Assembly: GCA_029907285.1 (NCBI GenBank)
Contig: JARYMD010000015.1
Coordinates: 1-23,411 of the forward strand
Direction of reading: 5' to 3'
DNA: 23,411 bases
Source of the DNA: Verrucomicrobiota bacterium
GTDB taxonomy: Bacteria; Verrucomicrobiota; Verrucomicrobiia; Limisphaerales; J093
Positions 7,389 through 15,403 of the stretch are shown in pieces (position 1 is the stretch's first letter; the number at the start of each line of letters is the position of its first letter). The notes beneath the pieces were generated by a model that did not search any database, was not told the DNA's origin, and saw only the letters and a list, made by a program, of their open reading frames with translations. The position numbers and the translations under genes are program-made.

Positions 7389-10110
7389 AACCAATCTGTT
7401 GCGAAATCCCGGTTTTGAACTGGTCCAGAACGGCAGTTTTGTCGCATGGCAACGCGCGCCTCAAGGCTGGCGTATCGCAGCGGGTGAAGGGCGGCTGAAC
7501 AGTCAAGCGCTGGCTTGTAGTGCGCCGGATGCCACCGGCTGGTATGGCGCCAGCCAGACGCTGACGTTGAATCAATCGGAACCTGCGCCGATTGTTGTTC
7601 GAGGATGGAGCCGGGCCGAGGATGTCAGCGGCGGCAGCGACAGCGATTATTCACTTTATGTGGACATTATATACCGCGACGGCACACCATTGTGGGGGCA
7701 AACGGCGAACTTCAGCACCGGGACACATGACTGGCAACTGCGGCAGGTGGTTATAATGCCGCAAAAACCTGTGCGGTCTCTCACCGTCTATTGTCTATTC
7801 CGCAAGCACTCCGGCAAGGCATGGTTCGACGACATAGAACTGTCGGAAGTCACTACGCCGAGCGGGGCCGTAATGTTCCAAGGGACGCCGATGGCAAAAG
7901 CCTCTTGGACGAACCCGCCCGCGGTCAATCCGTTGGTGCGTTCAACTTCAGACGGCCTGCGTCTAACGCTCGATGGTGGGCGGGTGACATCTCTGAGTGT
8001 GGACGGCAGGGAATTGTCGTCGGGTGTGCCTGCTGGTTTTCTTGCCCGGGACGTGGCAGCGAACTCGGATGTATATGCATTTACCAACCAGGAATGCCCA
8101 GAGCTCGGCTTGCGGCTGGCCCTAACTACAAAAGCCGAGACAAACCACATCGCGATCGAGGGGCGCGTGTCATCAACCAGCACAAACGATCGATCGATAC
8201 TGTTGGTATTTGCTCTGCCTGTGGATGCAATCGGTTGGACGTGGCATGATGACATCAGGCGCAGTCGAAGCATCCTTGATGGCGGCAGCGAATACCAGAA
8301 CGTGACAACGGTCGGATGCGGCACCACAGGCACATTGTCACTTTATCCAATCGCTTGCGTCGAAGACGGCCGCAGTGGCCTGGCCATGGCAATCGACATG
8401 GCGCAGCCGGCGCAGTACCGGCTGCTTTACCATGCCGGAACCCGGCAGTTTCTGATTGCATACGATTTCGGTCTTGTGCGGGACACCGCGCGGTTTCCCT
8501 CGGCAGCGGATTTTCGTTTTATCATTTATCGGTTTGATCCGAAGTGGGGGTTCCGGGCCGCATGGGAGAAACTGATGGCCATTTTCTCCGAATACTTCGT
8601 TGTGCGGTCGCTTCAACAGGGCATTTGGATGCCATTCACCGACGTGAGCACCGTGGAGGGTTGGGAGGATTTTGGGTTCCGTTACCACGAGGGCAACAAC
8701 AACGTGCCGTTCGACGATGCACACGGCATTCTGAGTTTCAGGTACACAGAACCGATGACATGGTGGATGTCGATGGCGCCAGAATTGCCGCGGACGTTGG
8801 CCGCGGCGTTGGAGGTGCGCGACACACTGGCCGCCGGTCCGACCGGTTTTCAGAGAAGCATGGCCGAGGTGTCTCGTTCTGCTGCAATGTTCGACGAGGA
8901 AGGCAATCCAGCGCTGCTTTTTCGCGACACGCCGTGGGCGAACGGGGCGGTTTGGAGTCTGAATCCCAACCCGTTCCTGCCCTCGGCGCCAAACGCGGCT
9001 ACCATTTACTGGAACGATTCGATTCGCGACCGGCTTTACGGGCCGGGAGCGAACGGTCATTTGGACGGTGAATACCTTGATTCACTCGAAGGCTATGTGA
9101 CCGCAAACCTGAATTTTCGGCGCGAGCATTTCGCGCACACGACAGTGCCTTTGACATTTTCCATGGACAGCCGCCAACCTGCGCTGTTCAAGGGATTGGC
9201 CGTGTTCGAGTTTGCCAAGTGGATCAGCTCGGACCTGCACAACATCGGGAAACTGTGTTTTGCCAATGGCTTGCCTTATCGCTTCTCCTTTCTTTGTCCG
9301 TGGCTGGACGTCATGGGCACAGAAACCGACTGGCTGTCGGACGATCAGTATCGGCCTGCCGACCATGCCACGATGAGCCTGTGGCGCACAATGTCGGGCC
9401 GCAAACCGTATCTGCTGCTGATGAACACCGACTTTGACAAGTTCGGTCGTGAAATGGTGGAACGGTACTTTCAACGGTCGTTGTTTTACGGGATGTACCC
9501 GTCCATGTTCAGCCACAACGCCGCAGACAATCCCTACTGGCGGAATCCCGCGTGGTATAACCGCGACCGGCCTTTGTTTCGCCGTTACATTCCAATCATC
9601 CGGCAGGTCGCCGAAGCAGGCTGGCAGCCGGTCACAGGCGCAGTCTGCGATCATCAGGAGGTCATGGTCGAGCGATTCGGTCCCGCGGCTGACGGCACGA
9701 CTTATTTCACGCTCCTGAATGAGAGCACGAATGCAATGACGGCTTTTCTGACCCTGTCCGGCAAGTCAACTGAAGAGCAGGATCGCTTTGCGGCAGTGGA
9801 ACTGCTGAGCAACGAACGGTTGACCCGCACCACCAACGGCTGGCCCATACACCTTGGGCCGGGAACAACAGCGGTCTTAAGACTTCAACCCATTGCAAGG
9901 TTTTCGGGCGCAACGGTGGAATCAACGGGCCGATTCCGCATGATCGTGCAAGCCCCGTTGAAATCAACCCAGGTTCTGGAAGTTTCAACGAACTTCATGC
10001 ACTGGACACCTCGCATTACGAATGTCATTTTGTTTTCGCAGACCGAGGTGACGGATGAGTTTGACCTTGGTTGTCTGCAGCGATTCTACCGATTGCGCTG
10101 GTCCGAGTAG
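7279..10110 (+). CDS. Secreted glycoside-hydrolase-like protein
   Basis: I chose the ATG at 7279 because AAAGGA lies about 5 bases upstream; an ATG at 7273 would sit on top of that site. The product has 943 residues. A signal peptide (cut likely after '..PTLAS') is followed by a jelly-roll-like region at about 35-195 ('NLLRNPGFEL' ... 'KAWFDDIELSEV'), the usual frame of carbohydrate-binding modules. Residues about 220-430 look like a beta-sandwich. Residues about 440-800 look like a TIM-barrel hydrolase core with acidic candidates in 'HLDGEYLDSLEGY' (about 595-607) and 'ETDWLSDDQY' (about 682-691). The end ('EVSTNFMHWTP...RFYRLRW') is a C-terminal region common in secreted verrucomicrobial proteins. 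No CAZy family can be assigned by eye. It lies 113 bases before another secreted protein gene on the same strand, which suggests joint work on a polysaccharide. Confidence 0.7.
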   Translation: MLRVRALWLAVSCLGLIGVPTLASEPVLRVLSGGQGETNLLRNPGFELVQNGSFVAWQRAPQGWRIAAGEGRLNSQALACSAPDATGWYGASQTLTLNQSEPAPIVVRGWSRAEDVSGGSDSDYSLYVDIIYRDGTPLWGQTANFSTGTHDWQLRQVVIMPQKPVRSLTVYCLFRKHSGKAWFDDIELSEVTTPSGAVMFQGTPMAKASWTNPPAVNPLVRSTSDGLRLTLDGGRVTSLSVDGRELSSGVPAGFLARDVAANSDVYAFTNQECPELGLRLALTTKAETNHIAIEGRVSSTSTNDRSILLVFALPVDAIGWTWHDDIRRSRSILDGGSEYQNVTTVGCGTTGTLSLYPIACVEDGRSGLAMAIDMAQPAQYRLLYHAGTRQFLIAYDFGLVRDTARFPSAADFRFIIYRFDPKWGFRAAWEKLMAIFSEYFVVRSLQQGIWMPFTDVSTVEGWEDFGFRYHEGNNNVPFDDAHGILSFRYTEPMTWWMSMAPELPRTLAAALEVRDTLAAGPTGFQRSMAEVSRSAAMFDEEGNPALLFRDTPWANGAVWSLNPNPFLPSAPNAATIYWNDSIRDRLYGPGANGHLDGEYLDSLEGYVTANLNFRREHFAHTTVPLTFSMDSRQPALFKGLAVFEFAKWISSDLHNIGKLCFANGLPYRFSFLCPWLDVMGTETDWLSDDQYRPADHATMSLWRTMSGRKPYLLLMNTDFDKFGREMVERYFQRSLFYGMYPSMFSHNAADNPYWRNPAWYNRDRPLFRRYIPIIRQVAEAGWQPVTGAVCDHQEVMVERFGPAADGTTYFTLLNESTNAMTAFLTLSGKSTEEQDRFAAVELLSNERLTRTTNGWPIHLGPGTTAVLRLQPIARFSGATVESTGRFRMIVQAPLKSTQVLEVSTNFMHWTPRITNVILFSQTEVTDEFDLGCLQRFYRLRWSE

Positions 10111-10223
10111 AGGGCGTGACGTGGAGCCGGCTGACGCAAAGGCCCGGTTTTGATTGCATCTGCCGACGCTCAGGAGTAGGATTCCGACGATAAGAGCAAT
10201 CAAACCCTCAACAGTGTCATACC

Positions 10224-12866
10224 ATGAAAACCCGAATCTCGGTTTTGCTTCCGGTCTTGCTGGCAATAATGCTTAACACCAGCCATGCGGGGCACTTCAA
10301 ACGGATTACCATTGACGGGTCCTTTGCTGACTGGGCGGGCGTGCCAGTGGCAGCCGTGGACGACGAAGAAGTTCCCGGGCAATATGATTTCAAGGAGTTG
10401 TATGTGGCCAATGACGACCAGTATGTGTACATCCGTGTGCGGCTCCACGCGCCAAGCGATTACACGGCATGGCATCATCAGGTCTTGATTGACAGCGACG
10501 CTGATCCGGGCACGGGCTTCGCGTGGCTGGGCGTTGGTTCCGAATTGCTGATCGAGGACGGCTGGGGGTATCAGCAGAAAAACGGCTCTTTCAACGAAGG
10601 CCCTGCGAGCAATCTGGATTGGGCTGCTGCGCCGTCGGGCACCGCCGATGAATTCGAAGCACGCATTTCGCGCAATGTGCTCGATGCCGATGGCCTGCCG
10701 GTATTCACGCAGGACTACTTCGCCATCGTCCTGCACACTGAAAACCTGAGCTGGCAGACTGTCGATGTGGTGCCAAACGGAGAGGGATTCTTCTACGAGT
10801 TTGCTCCCACTCCACCGGTCTTCAGCGGTTCGCAGAATCTGCTTGGCCTGACCACTGCGACATGGCGTTACAATCAGTCCGGTGCCAGCCCGGGCGCTGA
10901 TTGGATGCAATTGGAATACAGCGACCAGGGAGGCAACTGGGCTGATGGCTCCGGGCTGTTCGGCTTCGGCGCGGGCCCCGGCGTTTATCCTCACCCGATT
11001 AACACTCCACTGGCGACAGGCAATACCGCCTATTATTTCCGAGCCCATTTCACTTGGGACAAAGACACAATTGGCGTTGGGCTGTTGGCCTCGACCTACC
11101 TTTCGGACGGTGCGGTGTTTTACCTCAACGGAGCCGAGATCAAGCGATTGCGCATGCCCGACGGTGACGTTCAGCACTCAAGCCCGGCAACCGGTGGCCC
11201 GTCAATCCCCGGACAACCGGAAGTTTTCGGTCTGCCTGCGGCTGCTTTGGTTACTGGCGACAATGTGCTGGCTGTCGAGGTGCACCAAACACCGAGCACG
11301 GAGGGCGAACTGGTGTTCGGCCTGAGCTTGGATGCAGGAGATCGTTTGCCGCCGCTCATTGAAGACCCGTCGCAACCTGCAGACCGCACTGTTGTCGAAG
11401 GCCAATCAACAACTTTCAGCCCCGGGCCTGTGAGCGGCACCCAGCCGTTCTCATACCAATGGTACAAGGATGATTCCCCAATCCCCGGCGCAACATCAGC
11501 CACATACACAATCCCGGTTGTGCTGGTTGCTGACGCAGGATTGTACCGAGTCGAGATCAGCAATGCATCGGGGCAGACGATCAGCAGCCGCGCAGCCAGA
11601 CTGACAACCACGGCTGTCGAGGTTGCTATTGCGGACCCGGGGCAGCCGGCGGACTGGCAGGTGATCGAAGGGCAGGCGACAACGTTCACCGTCGTTGTGA
11701 CCGGGTCGCCTCCGCTGACTTACCAGTGGTACAAGGATGACGCTCCAATCCCGGGAGCAACTGCGCCCGAATACACGATCCCGGCGGTGAGCTTGGCCGA
11801 TGCAGGGCTTTACAAGGTTACAGTGGCCAACAGGCTCAACAGTGTCACCAGCCGCGCAGCAAAACTCACGGTTTTGAGTGATACTCAGCCGCCGACGCTG
11901 AGCCGTGTCACAGGCTCGGGCCGAAGCGTAGTGGTTCTGTTCTCCGAACCTGTGAACGAATCCACCGCCAATGACGCGCGCATCTATGCAATAGACGGCG
12001 GCGTCACGGTCGAGTCGGCCCAGCGCGATCCAGCCAACCCCCGCCAAGTAACACTGGTCACGTCGCCAATGGCATTCGGGTCTGTTCACGTGCTGACGAT
12101 CACCGGCATCAAGGACATGTTCAACAACGCAGCCACCCTGTCCGCCCAATTCAGGACAACGATCAGTATCGACGGGAGTTTTGATGATTGGACGGGGATC
12201 GAGCCGGCCGCGAGTGAACCACAGGAAACTCCTGAGGGCATCGAGTTCAAGGACATTTACGTTGCCAGTGACGCCGACTTCATTTTTGTCCGATTCAGTT
12301 TTCACGCGGAAGTTGGGCCGTTGGGCGTGGGCCATTATTACCACATTCTTGTCAACGCCGATAATGACGATCAGACCGGATTGCTTGGGTATCGCGGGAG
12401 CGAGCTGATGATCGAGAACGGCAATGGTTACCAACAGAAAAACGGCGGGTTTAATGAGGGCGAGGTTGCTGATCTGGGATTCGAGTTGGCGCCAACAACC
12501 GCCGCCAGTGAATTCGAGTGCTGCATATCGCGCAAAGCCACCTATCCCACTGACGGCCTGCCGATCTTCGCGCATGACACGATTCAATTCTACCTCGAGC
12601 TAATCACTTCGAATTGGGCGCTGGCAGACGTCGCCCCAATCGGCGGCAGTGTTGTTCATGCGCTTGCGGAAATACCTCCGCAACCTGCCCAACTGAACGT
12701 GCAGTTGGTCAACAAGCAGGTCCAGATTACTTGGGCCGGTCCGGGCACGCTCGAGTGGTGTGAGAATCTCTCCACCGGCATTTGGACGCCTTTGTCCGGC
12801 GCAACCAGTCCTTATTTGGTTTCACCGACGGCTCCGGCTCGTTACTTCCGCCTGAAGCAACTTTAG
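10224..12866 (+). CDS. Secreted mosaic protein: two CBM9-like domains, galactose-binding-like domain, two Ig-like domains
   Basis: The 880-residue product has a signal peptide (1-22, cut after 'NTSHA'). Domains in order: a CBM9/DOMON-like domain at 27-195 ('ITIDGSFADWAG'); a galactose-binding-like domain at 200-372 ('ATWRYNQSG', 'AYYFRAHF', 'DGAVFYLNGAEI', 'NVLAVEVHQ'); Ig-like domains at 378-462 and 466-550, each with 'QWYKDD.PIPGAT' and 'DAGLY.V'; an SbsA-type Ig-like segment at 553-645 ('VVLFSEPVN'); a second CBM9-like domain at 646-815 ('ISIDGSFDDWTG'); and a C-terminal tail 'TGIWTPL...ARYFRLKQL'. The two CBM9-like domains share 'SELxIExGxGYQQKNGxFNEG' and clearly arose by duplication. 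No catalytic centre is visible, so it is probably a binding or adhesion protein at the cell surface. The start codon lacks a clear ribosome site. Confidence 0.85.
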   Translation: MKTRISVLLPVLLAIMLNTSHAGHFKRITIDGSFADWAGVPVAAVDDEEVPGQYDFKELYVANDDQYVYIRVRLHAPSDYTAWHHQVLIDSDADPGTGFAWLGVGSELLIEDGWGYQQKNGSFNEGPASNLDWAAAPSGTADEFEARISRNVLDADGLPVFTQDYFAIVLHTENLSWQTVDVVPNGEGFFYEFAPTPPVFSGSQNLLGLTTATWRYNQSGASPGADWMQLEYSDQGGNWADGSGLFGFGAGPGVYPHPINTPLATGNTAYYFRAHFTWDKDTIGVGLLASTYLSDGAVFYLNGAEIKRLRMPDGDVQHSSPATGGPSIPGQPEVFGLPAAALVTGDNVLAVEVHQTPSTEGELVFGLSLDAGDRLPPLIEDPSQPADRTVVEGQSTTFSPGPVSGTQPFSYQWYKDDSPIPGATSATYTIPVVLVADAGLYRVEISNASGQTISSRAARLTTTAVEVAIADPGQPADWQVIEGQATTFTVVVTGSPPLTYQWYKDDAPIPGATAPEYTIPAVSLADAGLYKVTVANRLNSVTSRAAKLTVLSDTQPPTLSRVTGSGRSVVVLFSEPVNESTANDARIYAIDGGVTVESAQRDPANPRQVTLVTSPMAFGSVHVLTITGIKDMFNNAATLSAQFRTTISIDGSFDDWTGIEPAASEPQETPEGIEFKDIYVASDADFIFVRFSFHAEVGPLGVGHYYHILVNADNDDQTGLLGYRGSELMIENGNGYQQKNGGFNEGEVADLGFELAPTTAASEFECCISRKATYPTDGLPIFAHDTIQFYLELITSNWALADVAPIGGSVVHALAEIPPQPAQLNVQLVNKQVQITWAGPGTLEWCENLSTGIWTPLSGATSPYLVSPTAPARYFRLKQL

Positions 12867-12950
12867 CGCGCATATTTCGCAGCCCGGCGGAGCCTGAACC
12901 ATGGTTGAATTGCGGGCAGGCACTCGGTGCCTGCACACATTGACGAAGCG
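12867..12950 (+). repeat. Dispersed element, partial copy D
   Basis: Starting one base after the stop codon of the 880-residue protein gene, the block CGCGCATATTTCGCAGCCCG continues to 12900 and matches the 34-base end block of copies A and B read in the gene-sense direction. The next part ('GAACCATGGTTG', 'GCGGGCAG', then a hairpin with TCG loop at 12916-12934) resembles the following part of copy B. The large inverted repeat is missing. A second fragment of the same block (12956-12979, CCACGCCGGGCTGCGACATA) points the other way, so the two ends form an inverted pair about 110 bases across. Confidence 0.65.
12916..12934. repeat. Perfect hairpin
   Basis: GCAGGCAC-TCG-GTGCCTGC is a perfect 8-base stem with a 3-base loop, about 50 bases after the stop codon of the 880-residue protein gene. 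There is no T-run, so a classic rho-independent terminator is not supported, though it could protect the mRNA 3' end. Confidence 0.6.
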
Positions 12951-12979
12951 GTCTGCCACGCCGGGCTGCGACATATCCG

Positions 12980-12996
12980 CTGCGACTCCGTCGCAG
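12980..12996. repeat. Perfect hairpin
   Basis: CTGCGAC-TCC-GTCGCAG is a perfect 7-base stem with a 3-base loop. It lies directly after the inverted end-block fragment at 12956-12979. Confidence 0.6.
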
Positions 12997-13188
12997 GGAA
13001 AAGCACCCTGGAAATAAAGTGCCAGGCTCGTTGTTGGGGTTTTGCCCCCGGATTGTGGCATGGCGCGCAGATTGGCCCTGGTTTCAATCGGCGGCTGGTG
13101 AAGTCTGTTGGGAAACCTCTCGCATGCTGATATGGTGCCAGGCACGTTGTTACGCCCGCGACCGTTAGACTTCCGCCTTTAGGCGGAC

Positions 13189-13405
13189 TTGAAACAAGCA
13201 CTCATTGGCGCAGTAAATTCTTTGAACGTTCTGCGTTGAGCGTTGTAAGTTGAGCGTTCCCGGACAGACGACCGGCGGGTCAACCGAAAGGAACGCTCAA
13301 CGTCCAACGTTCAACGGCATAGCGTTCATCAGCGGACGCAGGTGCCGGGTCACTGCCCGCCAGGCAACTTTGGTTCCGGCTACGCCAGGCTGCGAAATAT
13401 GCGGG
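13189..13405 (-). repeat. Dispersed structured element, copy B
   Basis: This is the second full copy, colinear with 476-691. It has the same TTGAAACAAGCACT start, an inverted repeat (13222-13246 against 13290-13314, about 20 of 25 paired, 43-base loop) and the end block with CCGGC-TAC hairpin (13372-13405). Its right arm is identical to that of copy A while the left arm has diverged. TTGAGCGTTCC at 13250-13260 pairs perfectly with 13290-13300, giving an alternative shorter hairpin. In the gene-sense direction it begins 35 bases after the stop codon of the PgsA-like gene. Confidence 0.8.
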
Positions 13406-13440
13406 CCAAGCAGGTGTGTCGCCGTGCGCGACTCAGTCAA

Positions 13441-14010
13441 TTACTCGGCTGTTTCGGACGGCTGCCGCAGTATTTTCAAACCGTCAAGGAGATAGAGAAC
13501 TCCCGAGAGCAATGTGCACAGCACTGCGGCCGCGGCGGCGAGACGGAGCAAACTGTCCCCGGCTTGGAGCAGCGACCCAAACACGCACGCCAGTTGCAAC
13601 ACAGTCGCCGCTTTCCCAACAGGCCGCGGATGGACAGCGCGTTGCCCGACCCGCACTCCAACTGCCACGACAATCAACAGCAACATCGCGTCGCGGCACA
13701 GCACAGTTGCTGTCAGCCACAAAGGTATCCTGTCCACGTGCGGTCTGTCGGCGAGGCTGAGGATCACCAATGCAAGCGTTAACAGCAGCTTGTCAGCGAG
13801 CGGGTCGAGAAGCGAACCAATCTCTGTTTGCTGGCCGAATCGCCGGGCAATGTAACCATCGGCGACGTCCCCGACAGCCATGATTGCCAGCAGTGCGATG
13901 CTTAGCCAGCGATACGACTCTGCGCCCGATCTGATATACGCCAGCAGTATGACAGCGAAAACCGGCACAAGGGCGATTCGGCCCAGCGTGATCCGGTTGG
14001 CAGTTGTCAT
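13441..14010 (-). CDS. pgsA: CDP-alcohol phosphatidyltransferase, PgsA-like
   Basis: From the ATG at 14010 the product has 189 residues. It carries the full CDP-alcohol phosphatidyltransferase signature D..DG..AR(8)G...D...D: D48, D51, G52, A55, R56, G65, D69 and D73. These acidic residues bind the metal ions and the CDP-alcohol. About five or six membrane segments surround it, as usual. The N-terminus 'TTANRITLGRIALVPVFAVIL' and the 'SLLDPLADKLL' segment favour phosphatidylglycerophosphate synthase (CDP-diacylglycerol plus glycerol 3-phosphate), the first step to phosphatidylglycerol and cardiolipin. A related activity cannot be ruled out. The open frame extends 49 codons upstream to 14157, but that part is Cys-rich, not conserved-looking and precedes a typical family N-terminus. 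No clear ribosome site is seen. It stands 181 bases downstream of the glycosyltransferase gene. Confidence 0.85.
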   Translation of the reverse strand: MTTANRITLGRIALVPVFAVILLAYIRSGAESYRWLSIALLAIMAVGDVADGYIARRFGQQTEIGSLLDPLADKLLLTLALVILSLADRPHVDRIPLWLTATVLCRDAMLLLIVVAVGVRVGQRAVHPRPVGKAATVLQLACVFGSLLQAGDSLLRLAAAAAVLCTLLSGVLYLLDGLKILRQPSETAE

Positions 14011-14191
14011 TTGCACAGCGGCAATTTGCGCCGGAAACCGGCAATTCGTCAACCTGCACTCGCATTGGGAATGCGCTGCAAGAAAATGCAGGCAGGACAC
14101 TGCATCCCCAACAACCGTGTTGTCTTTGACAAATGCCGGGGGCCGCGAGCCCTGCATTCCATGTCAGCATCCATGACATCCAGCAAGTTTG

Positions 14192-15199
14192 CTATGCTGC
14201 CATTATGAAGTCGCGGCCTTCGGTGTACCCGGCATTGGCGAGGCGCGCCCTTATGAGCTCTCTTGCGCCGCGTTTTGAAACATAGCCAAGCACAAAAACT
14301 TCATTTGGGATTGGCAACGCTTCAGGGCCAATCACAGCCCTGTCTCGAAAACGGCGCGTCTGTTTTTGGGGGTCAATGTCGATGTAGCCGTTGATTTCGA
14401 CGCCATGTTTGGTGAGGTGTTCGGCGCGCAATCGAGTTTCGCGGCCTGCCCCCCAAACGAGTATTCGGCGTTCCATGGCCACGTTGGCATGCAACCATCG
14501 CGCGATGTACTCTGCTTTGCATTTGTAGAAAGCTTTGGTGCGATATCTCGGGTCGGTCCTCGACAGCCGCTTGAGCGAATCGTGCCAGATCACCAGTTCG
14601 CGCGGCACCTTGGCGATCCGCACGCCTGCTTCAAGCCATCTCAACCACAACTCGTAATCCTCCGGGAAATCCCCTTCCCGATAGCCGCCAAATCTGTCCG
14701 GCAACTCCCGCCTGAACATGACGCTTGGATGCACCAGCGGCGATTCGATGAACCGGTTTAAGGAAATCTGTTCGTGCGAAAGGAGCGTGTTGAGCCAATC
14801 CACATGCAACGCAAAACCAGCGCTGCGCGACCGGTCGCCGCCGAATCCGACAAGACAACCAACGACGCCGATCTGCGGGTGCGCAGCAAGAAACTCAGCC
14901 TGCGTTTCCAGCCGGTCCGGATGGCTGTAATCGTCGGCGTCCATGCGCGCGACAAAACGGCCGCGGGCCAGCTCGAGTCCGGTATTGAGCGCCGGAACAA
15001 TCCCGCGTGATTTGCTCTTAACAGGGCGTATGCGCTGGTCTGTTTTTGCCAGTCCTTCCAGCATGGCGAAACTGCCGTCTTCGGAAAAATCGTCAACTAC
15101 GATCAGCTCCCATTCTCTGAGTGTTTGGCTGCAGATGCTCGCGATGGCTCGTTCCAACGTCTCGGATGCGTTCCGGACGGGCATCAACACACTGACCAT
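14192..15199 (-). CDS. Family 2 glycosyltransferase with C-terminal Rossmann-like domain
   Basis: From the ATG at 15199 (GTG at 15211 is the alternative) the product has 335 residues. Residues 1-205 are a GT-A fold: 'VSVLMPVRNASETLERAI' at the start, 'VVDDFSEDG' for nucleotide-sugar binding, the DxD-type metal site DAD (87-89) and the likely catalytic ED in 'FPEDYELWLR' (180-181). It should transfer a sugar from a nucleotide sugar to a glycan or lipid acceptor in the cytoplasm; there are no membrane segments. From about residue 244 a second domain begins with 'RRILVWGAGRETR' (GxG at 250-252) and 'INGYIDIDPQK', which looks like a small NAD-binding or CoA-binding Rossmann fold. The fusion is unusual for simple GT2 enzymes. 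The acceptor is unknown, and no polysaccharide cluster surrounds it. Confidence 0.85.
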   Translation of the reverse strand: MVSVLMPVRNASETLERAIASICSQTLREWELIVVDDFSEDGSFAMLEGLAKTDQRIRPVKSKSRGIVPALNTGLELARGRFVARMDADDYSHPDRLETQAEFLAAHPQIGVVGCLVGFGGDRSRSAGFALHVDWLNTLLSHEQISLNRFIESPLVHPSVMFRRELPDRFGGYREGDFPEDYELWLRWLEAGVRIAKVPRELVIWHDSLKRLSRTDPRYRTKAFYKCKAEYIARWLHANVAMERRILVWGAGRETRLRAEHLTKHGVEINGYIDIDPQKQTRRFRDRAVIGPEALPIPNEVFVLGYVSKRGARELIRARLANAGYTEGRDFIMAA

Positions 15200-15288
15200 T
15201 GGCTCGTCCACTGTTTGCGACCATGTGCCTCGGACTCGTCAGCGCTTCTGTGGACGAACGCTCAAGAGCCGCCAGGCGAAGCTTTTAC

Positions 15289-15342
15289 TTGTCACCAAAC
15301 TGTAACTTTGCCGCCCCGGTCTTGTAACAGGTTCAACATAGT
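15289..15342 (+). promoter_or_regulatory. Pho-box-like array and -10 upstream of the phosphate operon
   Basis: Three copies of a YTGTMAC half-site lie in helical phase: TTGTCAC (15289-15295), CTGTAAC (15300-15306) and TTGTAAC (15322-15328), with start-to-start distances of 11 and 22 bases. Known PhoB sites are direct 7-base repeats (CTGTCAT type) separated by 4 bases, i.e. an 11-base period that replaces the -35. A possible -10, CATAGT, follows at 15337-15342. Given phoB and phoR at the end of the same gene set, autoregulation by PhoB is a natural inference. Confidence 0.7.
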
Positions 15343-15403
15343 TTTCCAACAGTTGATCGGCGTTTGATTGCCGTGTCACAAGAAAGCCATAAGCGAAACC
15401 AAA

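Larger units (their letters stand above)
12867..13440. other. Repeat-filled intergenic region
   Basis: This 574-base stretch lies between two convergent genes and contains no credible gene. It begins with a partial element copy (D) right after the stop codon and ends with full copy B. Between them lie hairpins: GCAGGCAC-TCG-GTGCCTGC (12916-12934), CTGCGAC-TCC-GTCGCAG (12980-12996) and TCCGCC-TTTA-GGCGGA (13172-13187). Short frames in it (12927-13130, 12822-13145 and others) are made of repeat sequence. Confidence 0.65.

Noticed and set aside
10111..10223. Terminator between the hydrolase-like and mosaic protein genes
   Set aside because: No convincing stem with a T-run; the two CCGG words are the same short palindrome and do not make a long hairpin.
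10200..11177. Minus-strand open frame of 325 codons
   Set aside because: Antisense to the signal peptide and first two domains of the mosaic protein; long only because of codon bias in the real gene.
11496..12587. Minus-strand open frame of 363 codons opposite the 880-residue mosaic protein gene
   Set aside because: Shadow frame: the plus strand has clear Ig-like and CBM9-like domains here, and the minus-strand product has no recognisable fold or signal.
15373..15378. A further TGTCAC word as a fourth PhoB half-site
   Set aside because: It lies downstream of the likely -10 and out of phase with the three upstream half-sites.
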